In this document: positions 11,541 to 21,149 of the stretch, piece after piece
Layout of the letters: each line of letters begins with the position of its first letter
How positions within the stretch are numbered: the stretch's first letter is position 1
Source of the DNA: Klebsiella michiganensis
GTDB taxonomy: Bacteria; Pseudomonadota; Gammaproteobacteria; Enterobacterales; Enterobacteriaceae
Assembly (NCBI RefSeq): GCF_002925905.1
Contig: NZ_PRDB01000004.1
Location: 310,001 to 374,000 of the forward strand
Length of the DNA: 64,000 bases
Reading direction: 5' to 3'
Notes under the pieces: generated by a model
What the model was told of the DNA's origin: nothing
What the model saw: the letters and a program-made list of their open reading frames with translations, nothing else
The model's database searches: none
Position numbers and translations under genes: made by a program

Positions 11541-12422
11541 ATGCCATGGATCCAACTGAAACTGAACACTACCGGCGCGAACGCGGAAGAGCTGAGCGAT
11601 GCGTTAATGGAAGCGGGTTCCGTTTCCATTACTTTCCAGGATACGCACGACACGCCGGTATTCGAACCTCTGCCGGGCGAAACCCGTCTGTGGGGCGATA
11701 CTGACGTTATCGGCCTGTTTGACGCCGAGACCGATATGAAAGAAGTGATTGCGATGCTGGAGCAGAATCCGCTGCTGGGCGCCGGTTTCGTGCATAAAAT
11801 CGAACAACTGGAAGACAAGGACTGGGAGCGCGAATGGATGGATAACTTCCACCCTATGTGCTTCGGTAAACGCCTGTGGATCTGCCCGAGCTGGCGCGAT
11901 GTGCCGGATGAAAACGCCGTTAACGTGATGCTCGACCCGGGCCTGGCGTTTGGTACCGGTACACATCCCACCACGGCAATGTGCCTGCAGTGGCTGGATG
12001 GCCTCGATCTCGCGGGCAAAACGATTATCGATTTTGGCTGCGGCTCAGGCATTCTGGCCATTGCGGCATTAAAGCTGGGCGCCGCGAAAGCTATCGGTAT
12101 TGATATCGACCCGCAGGCCATTCAGGCCAGCCGCGATAATGCCGAGCGTAACGGGGTTTCTGAACGCCTGGAACTCTATCTGCCTAAAGATCAGCCAGAG
12201 GCGATGAAAGCCGATGTGGTGGTCGCAAACATTCTGGCAGGCCCATTACGCGAACTGGCTCCGCTTATCAGCGTGCTGCCGGTTACAGGCGGTCTGCTGG
12301 GGCTTTCCGGCATCCTTGCCAGCCAGGCGGAAAGCGTTTGTGAAGCGTACGCCGATCTCTTTAACCTCGATCCCGTCGTGGAGAAAGAGGAGTGGTGCCG
12401 GATCACCGGTTATAAAAAGTAA
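11541..12422 (+). CDS. prmA: Ribosomal protein L11 methyltransferase
   Basis: PrmA trimethylates ribosomal protein L11 at the N-terminal alanine and two lysines. The 293-residue protein has the N-terminal L11-recognition domain (about 1-60), a linker helix and a class I AdoMet methyltransferase domain with motif [20 protein letters not shown] at about 157-175 and the NILAGPL motif (NxxxxPL) near residue 227. Length equals E. coli PrmA. It is the last gene of the yhdT-panF-prmA group. Confidence 0.97.
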   Translation: MPWIQLKLNTTGANAEELSDALMEAGSVSITFQDTHDTPVFEPLPGETRLWGDTDVIGLFDAETDMKEVIAMLEQNPLLGAGFVHKIEQLEDKDWEREWMDNFHPMCFGKRLWICPSWRDVPDENAVNVMLDPGLAFGTGTHPTTAMCLQWLDGLDLAGKTIIDFGCGSGILAIAALKLGAAKAIGIDIDPQAIQASRDNAERNGVSERLELYLPKDQPEAMKADVVVANILAGPLRELAPLISVLPVTGGLLGLSGILASQAESVCEAYADLFNLDPVVEKEEWCRITGYKK

Positions 12423-12429
12423 TCTCCCT

Positions 12430-12465
12430 GTGGCCTCATCGCAGGCCACCGCTTTTCGCGTTTTC
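12430..12465 (+). terminator. Probable intrinsic terminator after prmA
   Basis: Inverted repeat GTGGCCT / AGGCCAC (12430-12436 with 12443-12449) is followed by an interrupted T-rich tract. The T-run is broken by GC pairs, so efficiency may be partial. Confidence 0.55.
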
Positions 12466-12503
12466 TGTACAAAATCATTCGCTCAATGAGAATAAGATGA
12501 TGC

Positions 12504-12523
12504 GGTAACGTATTGTAGTTACC
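12504..12523. promoter_or_regulatory. Palindrome upstream of the carbonic anhydrase gene
   Basis: A perfect 6-base inverted repeat GGTAAC/GTTACC separated by 8 bases lies 35 bases before the carbonic anhydrase ATG in an AT-rich stretch. It could be an operator for a dimeric regulator or part of the leader hairpin. The regulator cannot be named from sequence. Confidence 0.35.
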
Positions 12524-12558
12524 AATAAAATCATAAATTTATTCATTGGACGAATGAT

Positions 12559-13299
12559 ATGAAAACAACTTTAGGCAAGGCGGCATTACTGGCGTTAAGC
12601 ATGATGCCCGTGACGGTTTTCGCTTCCCACTGGAGCTATGAAGGCGAAGGTTCGCCGGAACACTGGGGGGCGCTCAACGAGGAGTACAAAACCTGTCAAA
12701 ATGGTATGAATCAATCCCCTATCAACATCGATACCACGTTTAAGACACACCTTTCACCGCTGGATACGCACTACATTGATGGCCCCATTACGCTCATCAA
12801 CAATGGTCACACTATCCAGGCGGGGTTAAAGACCACAACAGCGGATACCGTTACGATTGACGGTACGCCATTTACCCTTCAGCAGTTCCATTTTCATGCC
12901 CCGAGCGAAAACACCGTTCACGGTAAGCACTATGCGATGGAGATGCATCTGGTACATAAAAGCGCTCAAGGCGCCGTTGCCGTCGTGGCGGTGATGTTCG
13001 ACCAGGGCGCGGAAAATAGCGAACTGAACAAACTGTGGGCCACCATGCCCGAGAAAGCCGATCAGACGGCTAAAATCGTCACCCAAATGGATCTCAACGC
13101 CCTTCTTCCCGCAGACAAGACATACTGGCGTTTCAGCGGCTCCCTGACCACGCCGCCTTGCTCCGAGGGGGTAACCTGGATTGTGCTTAAACATCCCCTG
13201 ACACTTTCATCAGCGCAGCTGGCAAAATTTAGCCACGCTATGCATCACGATAACAATCGTCCGATACAGCCGCTGAATGGTCGCGTGGTCATAGAATAA
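12559..13299 (+). CDS. cah: Periplasmic alpha-class carbonic anhydrase
   Basis: Alpha-carbonic anhydrases interconvert CO2 and bicarbonate; with a signal peptide the enzyme acts in the periplasm. The 246-residue precursor has a signal sequence cleaved after about residue 22 (VFA-SHWSYEG), the SPINI motif, and zinc ligands in FHFHAPSE (two His) and in MHLVH. The two cysteines in KTCQNG and TPPCSEG are the conserved disulfide pair, and the substrate pocket T in LTTPPC is present. The enzyme looks intact. E. coli K-12 has no gene here, so it is an insertion between prmA and dusB; Klebsiella-type genomes carry related alpha enzymes. Confidence 0.93.
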   Translation: MKTTLGKAALLALSMMPVTVFASHWSYEGEGSPEHWGALNEEYKTCQNGMNQSPINIDTTFKTHLSPLDTHYIDGPITLINNGHTIQAGLKTTTADTVTIDGTPFTLQQFHFHAPSENTVHGKHYAMEMHLVHKSAQGAVAVVAVMFDQGAENSELNKLWATMPEKADQTAKIVTQMDLNALLPADKTYWRFSGSLTTPPCSEGVTWIVLKHPLTLSSAQLAKFSHAMHHDNNRPIQPLNGRVVIE

Positions 13300-13559
13300 A
13301 CATCAGCTGTGCTTCACGATGATGTTCTGAAATGAGAGCCAACTCACATAAAGCCAAGGTAATTTGCTGATTTCTTCAGCAGATTATCTTGCCCGTTCCC
13401 TGTGCCGGGAAGAAAAAATGAGAAGTTAGACAAAATTATATGTGTAGATAAATTCATCACATGTTTTTAATGCAATGATTTATATAGCTAATTATTCATG
13501 CACACTGACCTGCAAGGCGATTCTTTGATCCACCGCAGAGGATTGCTCAAAGTTTGGCC
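13300..13559. other. Intergenic region between the carbonic anhydrase gene and the dusB-fis promoter
   Basis: Together with the promoter that follows, this forms a 328-base gap. It holds small imperfect hairpins (for example TGCTGA/TCAGCA around 13363-13380 and CCCG/CGGG near 13392-13408) without a clean T run, and then an AT-rich segment. In E. coli the equivalent DNA carries several Fis and IHF sites that autoregulate dusB-fis; AT-rich tracts here are compatible but individual sites are not assigned. No gene is visible. Confidence 0.4.
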
Positions 13560-13588
13560 TTTCATCTCGTGCAAAAAATGCGTAATAT
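13560..13588 (+). promoter_or_regulatory. dusB-fis promoter
   Basis: A -35 box TTTCAT at 13560-13565 and a -10 box TAATAT at 13583-13588 are separated by 17 bases and followed by a GC-rich discriminator (ACGCCGCC). This is the arrangement of the E. coli fis promoter, which is growth-rate and stringent-response controlled through its discriminator and represses itself through Fis. It drives dusB and fis together. Confidence 0.85.
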
Positions 13589-13627
13589 ACGCCGCCTTGC
13601 AGTCACAGTATGGTCATTTCTTAACTC

Positions 13628-14593
13628 ATGCGCATCGGACACTACCAGCTCAGGAATCGACTCATCGCAGCGCCTATGGCTGGCATTACTGACAGACCAT
13701 TCCGCACGTTGTGTTACGAGATGGGAGCAGGATTGACCGTATCCGAGATGATGTCCTCTAACCCGCAGGTTTGGGAGAGCGACAAGTCACGCTTACGGAT
13801 GGTGCACGTTGATGAGCCCGGTATTCGTACCGTGCAAATCGCCGGTAGCGTACCGGAAGAGATGGCTGCAGCCGCCCGTATTAACGTGGAAAGCGGCGCC
13901 CAAATTATTGATATCAATATGGGATGCCCGGCTAAAAAAGTGAATCGAAAGCTTGCAGGTTCAGCCCTCTTGCAGTACCCCGAGCAGGTGAAGTCTATCC
14001 TGACGGCGGTCGTCAAAGCAGTGGACGTTCCCGTAACTCTCAAGATTCGCACCGGTTGGGAACCGGAACACCGTAACTGTGTAGAAATTGCCCAACTGGC
14101 TGAAGAATGTGGCATTCAGGCTCTGACTATTCACGGACGCACGCGCGCCTGTTTGTTTAACGGAGATGCTGAGTACGACAGTATTCGGGCAGTTAAGCAG
14201 AAAGTTTCCATTCCGGTTATCGCGAATGGTGACATTACTGACCCGCTTAAAGCCAGAGCTGTGCTCGACTATACGGGGGCAGATGCCCTTATGATAGGCC
14301 GCGCAGCTCAGGGAAGACCCTGGATCTTTCGGGAAATCCAGCACTATCTGGACACTGGAGAGCTGCTGCCGCCGCTGCCGTTGGCAGAGGTTAAGCGCTT
14401 GCTTTGTGCACACGTTCGGGAACTGCATGGCTTTTATGGCCAGGCAAAAGGGTACCGAATCGCACGCAAACACGTATCCTGGTATCTGCAGGAACACGCT
14501 CCAGATGACCAGTTTCGGCGCACATTCAACGCCATAGAAGATTCCAGCGAACAGCTGGAGGCGTTGGAGGCATACTTCGAAAATTTTGCGTAA
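13628..14593 (+). CDS. dusB: tRNA-dihydrouridine synthase B
   Basis: DusB is an FMN enzyme that reduces uridine 17 in the tRNA D-loop. The 321 aa protein shows the TIM-barrel start [14 protein letters not shown], the catalytic cysteine C100 in [19 protein letters not shown], the phosphate-binding segment IANGDI and [13 protein letters not shown], and a C-terminal helical tRNA-binding domain. Translation starts about 40 bases from the -10 box. It is the first gene of the dusB-fis operon and in E. coli its presence affects fis translation. Confidence 0.97.
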   Translation: MRIGHYQLRNRLIAAPMAGITDRPFRTLCYEMGAGLTVSEMMSSNPQVWESDKSRLRMVHVDEPGIRTVQIAGSVPEEMAAAARINVESGAQIIDINMGCPAKKVNRKLAGSALLQYPEQVKSILTAVVKAVDVPVTLKIRTGWEPEHRNCVEIAQLAEECGIQALTIHGRTRACLFNGDAEYDSIRAVKQKVSIPVIANGDITDPLKARAVLDYTGADALMIGRAAQGRPWIFREIQHYLDTGELLPPLPLAEVKRLLCAHVRELHGFYGQAKGYRIARKHVSWYLQEHAPDDQFRRTFNAIEDSSEQLEALEAYFENFA

Positions 14594-14617
14594 TAGAAAT
14601 AAAGAGCTGACAGAACT

Positions 14618-14914
14618 ATGTTCGAACAACGCGTAAATTCTGACGTACTGACCGTTTCTACCGTTAACTCTCAGGATCAGGTAACTCAAAAGCCCCTGCG
14701 TGACTCGGTTAAACAGGCACTGAAGAACTATTTTGCTCAACTGAACGGTCAGGATGTTAATGACCTGTATGAGCTGGTACTGGCTGAAGTAGAACAGCCC
14801 CTGTTGGACATGGTGATGCAATACACCCGCGGTAACCAGACCCGTGCTGCCCTGATGATGGGCATCAACCGTGGTACTCTGCGTAAAAAATTGAAAAAAT
14901 ACGGCATGAACTGA
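14618..14914 (+). CDS. fis: DNA-binding nucleoid protein Fis
   Basis: Fis is a growth-phase-controlled nucleoid protein that bends DNA, activates rRNA and tRNA promoters and assists site-specific recombinases. The 98 aa sequence appears identical to E. coli Fis: flexible N-terminal beta-hairpin arms (residues 11-26), dimerisation helices and a C-terminal helix-turn-helix (about residues 74-95, [19 protein letters not shown]). It lies 24 bases behind dusB in the same operon, and its own targets include the rrn promoter elsewhere in this window. Confidence 0.99.
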
Positions 14915-14942
14915 TACTAATCAGTTAAATGTTTGATATAAA

Positions 14943-14977
14943 AGGCGCTCTTCGGCATGGGGAAGCGCCTTTTTTAT
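14943..14977 (+). terminator. Intrinsic terminator of dusB-fis
   Basis: Hairpin AGGCGCT/AGCGCCT (14943-14949 with 14964-14970) is followed by a T-rich run. It lies just before the convergent 3' end of acrS and may serve both directions. Confidence 0.88.
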
Positions 14978-14987
14978 TACATGAATT

Positions 14988-15628
14988 TTAATGGCTGGCT
15001 ATCGTCTGCCGCCCATTAGCCCCGCAAAGGATCGACATAATATTATCAACCAGGGCGGGTGCCTGGCGATACAGATCGAATTGCCCGGGCTCCACCAGCC
15101 AGTTTTTAATAATACCGGTAAATGCGCTGTGTAATACAATTAATGAAATTTCAACATTGGTTTCCACTGGCAATAATCCGTTACGAATACATAGCTGCAA
15201 AATGCTGCGAATAACCGGATAGCTAAAACCAATTCTCTTGCGAATCTCAGCTTCCGGCATCATGTCGCTGGAAAACTCACACTTCTGATACAGAATTTGC
15301 ATTAAGGCACGTTGACGGGATTATTAGCGATATATTGTAAGCCAATAATAAATTTCTCTCGTAGCGTGCTGAGCGGATCCTGATCGTCTTTAAGGTTAAA
15401 TTCATGCTGAAGCAGGTCGCGTAGCGGCAGCTGCTGTTGCCACATTTCATTAAATAGCTCAGCTTTGCTTGCAAAGTGCCAGTACACCGCTCCGCGCGTC
15501 ACGCCAGCAGCATCAGCGATATCGGCTAAGGTCGTGCTGGTCACGCCACGTAAGGCAAACTGCTGAATGGCAGACTCAATCAGAAGCTGCCGCGTCTTTA
15601 ACGCATCTTCTTTCGTTCTTCTGGGCAT
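14988..15628 (-). pseudogene. acrS: TetR-family repressor AcrS (EnvR), interrupted by a -1 frameshift
   Basis: AcrS represses the divergent acrEF efflux genes and can also repress acrAB. The start at 15628 (MPRRTKEDALKTR) is preceded by GGAG. The N-terminal helix-turn-helix (about 10-55, TLADIADAAGVTRGAVYWHFASK) is normal. After LQYIANNP the frame breaks at the GGG at 15317-15319 (CCC on the coding strand), ending in a stop at 15302. In the next frame the sequence continues as RQRALMQILYQKCEFSSDMM to a stop at 14988. Adding one C gives a 213 aa protein like E. coli AcrS (220 aa). As read, the ligand-binding half is separated from the DNA-binding half, so repression would be lost. Confidence 0.88.
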
Positions 15629-16006
15629 ACGGTGCTCCACTCAATGCCAGATTGAGAGTGTGGGGAAATCGCTGGATACCTATAAACCTAACATCTGACA
15701 ATCAATATTGTTTAGCAAAAATACAGATGAGTTAAATCTCAAACGCTCTCCAATAAATACACCGCGAGAATAATTAAGATAAATACATTCATATATTAAA
15801 TATCAATGTAAGCAAATTTTAATTTAAGTTCATTCTAAAAACATTATTCCTGATATTTTGTTTTTACGTGCCTTGCTGATGGCTAAAAAATAACTATGTC
15901 TTACATCCATCGTTTTTTATTTGTAGGATAACAAACCGCATTTTAATTCATTATTTCTTGCACAGATTCGTGGCCATGCCTGGCTCATAATCTATAAGGA
16001 ACAGCA
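15629..16006. promoter_or_regulatory. acrS-acrE divergent intergenic region
   Basis: This 378-base gap between divergently transcribed acrS and acrE is strikingly AT-rich, as is typical of H-NS-silenced promoters; acrEF is silenced by H-NS in E. coli. An inverted repeat TACATT/AATGTA (15784-15789 with 15805-15810) could be an operator for a TetR-type dimer such as AcrS or AcrR. I cannot place -10/-35 boxes with confidence. A purine-rich AAGGAACAG precedes the acrE ATG. No gene is seen. Confidence 0.5.
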
Positions 16007-17146
16007 ATGACACCTCATGTCAGGGTTACACTTTTATCCAGCCTTATCATCCCGGCCATCCTGCTCAGCGGTTGCGATAATTCAGGCGATCGGCAACCGC
16101 ATGCGCAGATACCTCAGGTCTCCGTTTATGTCGTACACAGCGCGCCGCTGTCCGTCACCACGGAGCTACCTGGCCGCACATCTGCCTACCGCGTCGCGGA
16201 AGTCCGCCCGCAGGTCAGCGGGATTATCCTGCAACGTAACTTTGTCGAAGGTAGCGATGTCACCGCTGGACAGTCTCTTTATCAAATCGATCCGGCGACC
16301 TATCAGGCGGCTTACAACAGCACAAAAGGTGATGAAGCGAAAGCAGAAGCCGCGGCGGCTATCGCCCACTTAACGGTAAAACGCTACGCGCCTCTTCTCG
16401 GCACAAAATATATCAGCCAGCAAGAATACGATCAGGCGGTGGCGACCGCGCGCCAGGCCGATGCCGATGTTATTGCCGCAAAGGCAGCCGTGGAAAGCGC
16501 GCGTATTAACCTGGCGTACACAAAAGTGACGTCGCCAATCAGCGGCCGCATCGGCAAATCCAGCGTGACCGAAGGTGCCCTGGTGACAAATGGTCAGGCT
16601 GACGCGATGGCGACGGTACAGCAGCTCGATCCCATTTATGTGGATGTCACTGAATCCAGTAATGATTTCATGCGCCTGAAACAGGAAAGCCTGCAGCACG
16701 GCAGTGACACCAAAAGCGTGCAGTTGATTATGGAAAACGGAAAACCTTATGCGCTTCAGGGCACGCTGCAGTTCTCTGACGTCACGGTAGATGAGAGCAC
16801 CGGCTCTATTACGCTTCGCGCCATCTTCCCCAACCCACAGCACGCTCTGCTGCCAGGGATGTTTGTTCGCGCCCGTATTGATGAGGGCGTTTCACCGGAT
16901 GCCATTCTCGTTCCTCAGCAGGGAGTCACCCGAACGCCGCGCGGCGATGCCAGCGTGATGCTCGTTAATGATAAAAACCAGGTGGAAACGCGAGCCGTCA
17001 CAGCCTCACAGGCGATTGGCGATAAGTGGTTAATCACGAGCGGTCTGAAAGCCGGTGAAAAGGTTATCGTCAGCGGTCTGCAGAAAGTACGTCCCGGCGT
17101 CACCGTGAAGGCCGAAGAGGATACCGCGACGTCCGTCGCGCAATAA
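16007..17146 (+). CDS. acrE: Multidrug efflux periplasmic adaptor AcrE
   Basis: AcrE is the membrane-fusion adaptor connecting the inner-membrane pump AcrF to TolC. The 379 aa lipoprotein has a signal peptide with lipobox LLSGC, the lipidated cysteine being C23, followed by the beta-barrel/lipoyl/alpha-hairpin layout of the AcrA family (coiled-coil hairpin about residues 100-170, lipoyl halves around [11 protein letters not shown] and [21 protein letters not shown]). The frame is intact. acrF starts 13 bases downstream. AcrE is normally little expressed but can replace AcrA when derepressed. Confidence 0.95.
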   Translation: MTPHVRVTLLSSLIIPAILLSGCDNSGDRQPHAQIPQVSVYVVHSAPLSVTTELPGRTSAYRVAEVRPQVSGIILQRNFVEGSDVTAGQSLYQIDPATYQAAYNSTKGDEAKAEAAAAIAHLTVKRYAPLLGTKYISQQEYDQAVATARQADADVIAAKAAVESARINLAYTKVTSPISGRIGKSSVTEGALVTNGQADAMATVQQLDPIYVDVTESSNDFMRLKQESLQHGSDTKSVQLIMENGKPYALQGTLQFSDVTVDESTGSITLRAIFPNPQHALLPGMFVRARIDEGVSPDAILVPQQGVTRTPRGDASVMLVNDKNQVETRAVTASQAIGDKWLITSGLKAGEKVIVSGLQKVRPGVTVKAEEDTATSVAQ

Positions 17147-17159
17147 GGTACGAATCCCT

Positions 17160-20100
17160 ATGTCTAAGTTTTTTATCCATCGACCGGTCTTCGCCTGGGT
17201 GCTGGCGATCATCATGATGATTGCCGGTGGCCTCGCAATTATGCAGCTACCGATTGCACAATACCCGACTATCGCGCCGCCAGCGGTGGCCATCTCCGCA
17301 ACCTATCCAGGTGCGGACGCACAAACCGTTCAGGATACGGTGACTCAGGTTATCGAACAGAACATGAACGGTATCGATAATCTGATGTACATGTCCTCAA
17401 CCAGCGATTCCGCAGGCGGCGTTACCATCACCCTGACCTTTAAATCAGGTACGGATCCGGATATTGCGCAAGTTCAGGTGCAGAATAAACTGCAGCTGGC
17501 GACGCCGCTTCTTCCTCAGGAAGTACAGCAGCAGGGGATTAGCGTCGAGAAATCAAGCAGTAGTTTCCTGATGGTTGCCGGATTCATCTCCGATAACACG
17601 AGCACCACTCAGGATGATATATCCGACTACGTTGCATCGAACGTCAAAGATACCATCAGCCGCCTTAACGGCGTCGGCGATGTACAGCTCTTCGGCGCGC
17701 AGTATGCCATGCGCGTCTGGCTGGACGGTAATCTCCTGAATAAGTACAACCTCACGCCTGTCGACGTCATTAACCAGCTGCAGGTACAGAACGATCAGAT
17801 TGCAGCAGGCCAGCTTGGCGGTACGCCGGCCCTTAAAGGCCAGCAGCTAAATGCATCCATTATTGCTCAGACGCGACTGAAGGATCCGGCAGAGTTTGGC
17901 AAAGTGACTTTGCGCGTGAACGCGGATGGCTCAGTGGTGCACCTGAAAGATGTGGCACGTATTGAGCTGGGAGGTGAAAACTACAACGTTGTCGCAAAAA
18001 TCAATGGAAAACCGGCTTCAGGACTGGGAATTAAGCTCGCTACCGGCGCCAATGCCCTTGATACCGCCGCCGCGATTAAAGCGAAGCTTGCCGAACTGCA
18101 GCCGTACTTCCCGCAGGGGATGAAGGTCGTCTATCCCTACGACACTACGCCGTTTGTGAAAATCTCTATTCATGAGGTTGTGAAGACGCTGTTTGAAGCG
18201 ATTATCCTCGTCTTCCTGGTGATGTATCTGTTCTTACAGAATATCCGGGCCACGCTGATCCCCACCATTGCGGTTCCGGTCGTCCTGCTCGGGACCTTTG
18301 CCGTACTGGCAATGTTCGGTTACTCCATCAATACGCTAACGATGTTTGGTATGGTGCTGGCAATAGGCCTTCTGGTCGACGATGCTATCGTGGTGGTGGA
18401 AAACGTCGAACGCGTCATGGTAGAAGAGAAGCTTCCCCCAAAGAAGCGACGGAAAAATCAATGTCGCAAATTCAGGGGGCGCTGGTCGGCATTGCCATGG
18501 TGCTATCGGCAGTGTTTGTCCCGATGGCCTTCTTTGGCGGCTCTACGGGGGCGATCTATCGGCAATTTTCTATCACCATCGTCTCCGCCATGGCGCTGTC
18601 CGTCCTGGTCGCGCTGATCCTGACCCCCGCGCTTTGTGCCACATTACTGAAACCCGCATCAGCCGATCATCATGAGAAAAAAGGATTTTTTGGGTGGTTT
18701 AATGCGAAATTCGATCGTAGCGTGAACCACTACACTAACAGCGTTAGCGGGATCCTGCGCTGTACCGGACGCTACCTGATCATCTATTTGCTGATCGTTG
18801 TGGGTATGGCCGTCCTGTTTATGCGCCTGCCCACCTCCTTCTTGCCGGATGAGGATCAGGGGGTATTTATGACCATGATCCAGCTTCCTTCAGGCACAAC
18901 GCAGGAACGCACGCAAAAGGTTCTTGATACGGTTACCGATTACTATCTGCATAAAGAGAAGGCGAATGTTGAAAGCGTCTTTACCGTTAACGGCTTTAGC
19001 TTTAGCGGTCAGGGTCAAAACTCCGGTATGGCGTTTGTCAGCCTGAAGCCATGGGAAGAACGCAGTGGCGCAGAGAATGGCGTTGAGGCAATCATCAAAC
19101 GTGCGACCGTTGCCTTCAGTCAGATTAAAGATGCTATGGTCTTTCCTTTCAATCTGCCGGCAATTATCGAACTGGGTACGGCGACCGGTTTTGACTTTGA
19201 GCTTATCGATCAGGGTAACCTTGGCCATAGCGCGTTAACCCTGGCCCGTAATCAACTTCTGGGTATGGTGAGAGAGCATCCCGGCCAGCTGGTACGCGTT
19301 CGCCCCAACGGGCTCGAAGACACGCCGCAATTCAAGCTGGATGTTGATCAGGAGAAAGCTCAGGCTCTGGGGATTTCGCTATCCGATATCAATGAAACCA
19401 TTTCCGCGGCGCTAGGGGGTTACTACGTCAACGACTTTATTGACCATGGACGAGTGAAAAAAGTCTACGTTCAGGCCGATGCAAAATTCCGTATGCTGCC
19501 GAGCGATATCAATAATATGTACGTCCGCAGCGCGAATGGCGAAATGGTTCCGTTCTCCGCCTTTGTCACCTCACGCTGGGTTTATGGTTCACCGCGCCTG
19601 GAGCGCTATAATGGCTTACCCTCTATGGAAGTTTTGGGTGAAGCTGCTCCGGGGAAAAGTACCGGCGATGCGATGATTTTAATGGAGCAGTTAGCCAGCA
19701 AGCTTCCTGCCGGTATTGGTTACGACTGGACGGGAATGTCCTATCAAGAACGTTTATCCGGTAATCAGGCGCCCGCGCTCTACGCCATTTCGCTTATTGT
19801 TGTCTTTCTGTGTCTTGCGGCGCTTTATGAAAGTTGGTCTATTCCCTTCTCCGTCATGCTCGTCGTTCCATTAGGGGTAGTTGGTGCATTACTGGCGGCG
19901 TCGTTACGCGGGCTTAATAATGACGTTTATTTCCAGGTGGGCTTATTAACAACTATCGGCCTCTCTGCGAAAAACGCGATTCTTATCGTGGAGTTTGCGA
20001 AAGACCTGATGGATAAAGAAGGCAAAGGAATTATCGAAGCCACACTTGAAGCATCGCGTATGCGTTTACGCCCTATCCTGATGACTTCGCTGGCCTTTAT

Positions 20101-20269
20101 CCTCGGGGTTCTGCCTCTGGTTATTAGCCATGGAGCCGGCAGCGGCGCCCAAAACGCGGTCGGTACCGGCGTTATGGGCGGAATGCTGACGGCAACATTA
20201 CTGGCGATCTTCTTTGTTCCTGTCTTCTTCGCCGTGGTAAGACGCCGCTTTACGAAACACGCAGAGTAA
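17160..20269 (+). pseudogene. acrF: RND multidrug efflux pump AcrF, interrupted by a -1 frameshift
   Basis: AcrF is the proton-driven RND transporter of the AcrEF-TolC pump. The sequence encodes 1036 codons in total if one base is added, close to E. coli AcrF (1034 aa). Residues 1-427 are in the first frame and contain TM1 and the proton-relay aspartates in [16 protein letters not shown]. The frame breaks around CCCCCAAAG at 18435-18443 and runs to a stop at 18617; the remainder is in the +1-shifted frame from about 18444 ([10 protein letters not shown]) to 20269, including the relay lysine in [11 protein letters not shown]. The expected junction is [18 protein letters not shown]. As written the pump would be non-functional unless the base is an assembly error. 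Confidence 0.9.
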
Positions 20270-20281
20270 ATATGTTTTTCT

Positions 20282-20309
20282 AAAGGCACCTTTCAGGTGC
20301 CTTTTTTTC
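20282..20309 (+). terminator. Intrinsic terminator of acrEF
   Basis: Hairpin AAAGGCACC/GGTGCCTTT with a short loop followed by seven T residues, 12 bases after the acrF stop. Confidence 0.92.
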
Positions 20310-20537
20310 GTCTGCGTTTCGATAACTATCCTGATGATATTAAATATATTTATTGCTGCGGTAACCAATACACATTATTTCCCCATAGTTATCTGGTTTT
20401 CTTCATGATATTTACGTTACTCATAAATTGAGATTATTTACTCTAGCGGCACCCCATATTGCTGATGATAAAATAAACCGTTCCGCGCAGGTATGGGTTC
20501 TCCAATACAGCGAAGCGGATTATTTAGAGGTAATATC

Positions 20538-20759
20538 ATGAATAAAGTTATTCTAGTGGCATTGCTGGCAACGCTACTCGCCGGCTGTGCACATGACTCT
20601 CCGTGTGTACCGGTCTATGATTCTGAAGGCAGATTAGTGCACACCAATACCTGTATGAAAGGAACGACCCAGGATAACTGGGAAACCGCCGGCGCGATTG
20701 CCGGGGGCGCAGCTGCCGTCGCTGGCCTGACGCTCGGCATCGTGGCGTTGACTCGTTAA
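20538..20759 (+). CDS. yhdV: Small lipoprotein YhdV
   Basis: YhdV is a 73 aa predicted lipoprotein of unknown function. The ATG at 20538 (MNKVILVALLATLLAGC) gives a signal peptide with lipobox LLAGC, lipidation at C17; an open frame reaching back to 20493 has no signal-like start. A Ser/Pro/Cys loop region (CVPVYDSEGRLVHTNTC) is followed by a Gly/Ala-rich hydrophobic C-terminus that resembles a glycine-zipper membrane helix. AGAGG precedes the start. It keeps its E. coli position after acrF, but the yhdWXYZ transporter that follows in K-12 is absent. Confidence 0.9.
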   Translation: MNKVILVALLATLLAGCAHDSPCVPVYDSEGRLVHTNTCMKGTTQDNWETAGAIAGGAAAVAGLTLGIVALTR

Positions 20760-20784
20760 TTCCTTTCTTTTCTCTGCCATGACA

Positions 20785-20815
20785 GGTGCCGGAGCGAGCT
20801 CCGGCACCGCTTTTC
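20785..20815 (+). terminator. Intrinsic terminator after yhdV
   Basis: Ten-base-pair hairpin GGTGCCGGAG/CTCCGGCACC (20785-20794 with 20799-20808) followed by GCTTTT. It separates yhdV from the convergent rRNA operon. Confidence 0.85.
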
Positions 20816-20954
20816 CCGAAGGTAAGCTCCACAATGCTTAAACTGCAATACCGGCAGCTGAAGCTCGGGAAACGATCCTTTAGATAAGATCAAATGGGCA
20901 AATTGTCATTGCCAGGTCTGGTATAAATGGATATTTTCTCAGCCGCATAAACGC

Positions 20955-20984
20955 AAAAAGCCCATCCTGACGGATGGGCTTTTC
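20955..20984 (-). terminator. rRNA operon terminator
   Basis: On the minus strand, AAAAGCCCATCC/GGATGGGCTTTT flanks a short loop, followed by T residues. The sequence resembles the E. coli rrnB T2 terminator and lies 10 bases beyond the last 5S gene. Confidence 0.92.
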
Positions 20985-20993
20985 ACTTATTTG

Positions 20994-21113
20994 ATGCCTG
21001 GCAATGCCCTACTCTCACATGGGGAGACCCCACACTACCATCGGCGCTACGGCGTTTCACTTCTGAGTTCGGCATGGGGTCAGGTGGGACCACCGCGCTA
21101 TCGTTGCCAGGCA
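20994..21113 (-). rRNA. rrfF: 5S ribosomal RNA, distal copy
   Basis: This 120-base 5S gene is the last gene of the operon, placed after tRNA-Thr as in E. coli rrnD. It differs from the proximal copy only in helix I: the 5' strand reads TGCCTGGCAACGAT and the 3' strand GGCATTGCCAGGCAT, so the changes pair with each other. The loop regions (CGCGGTGG, GAACTCAGAAGTGAAACG) are standard. Confidence 0.97.
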
Positions 21114-21149
21114 AATTCTTTTCAAATCGCCGAACTTTAACCTAAAAAC

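Noticed and set aside
12559-13299. Carbonic anhydrase gene as recently mobilised DNA
   Set aside because: Composition resembles its neighbours and no mobility genes or direct repeats flank it, so only lineage-specific presence can be claimed.
14988-15302. Separate gene encoding a 104 aa protein starting at 15302
   Set aside because: It is the C-terminal half of AcrS in the adjacent frame, not an independent gene.
18461-20269. Independent 602 aa RND gene
   Set aside because: It is the C-terminal part of acrF after the frameshift; residues align directly to AcrF from [10 protein letters not shown].
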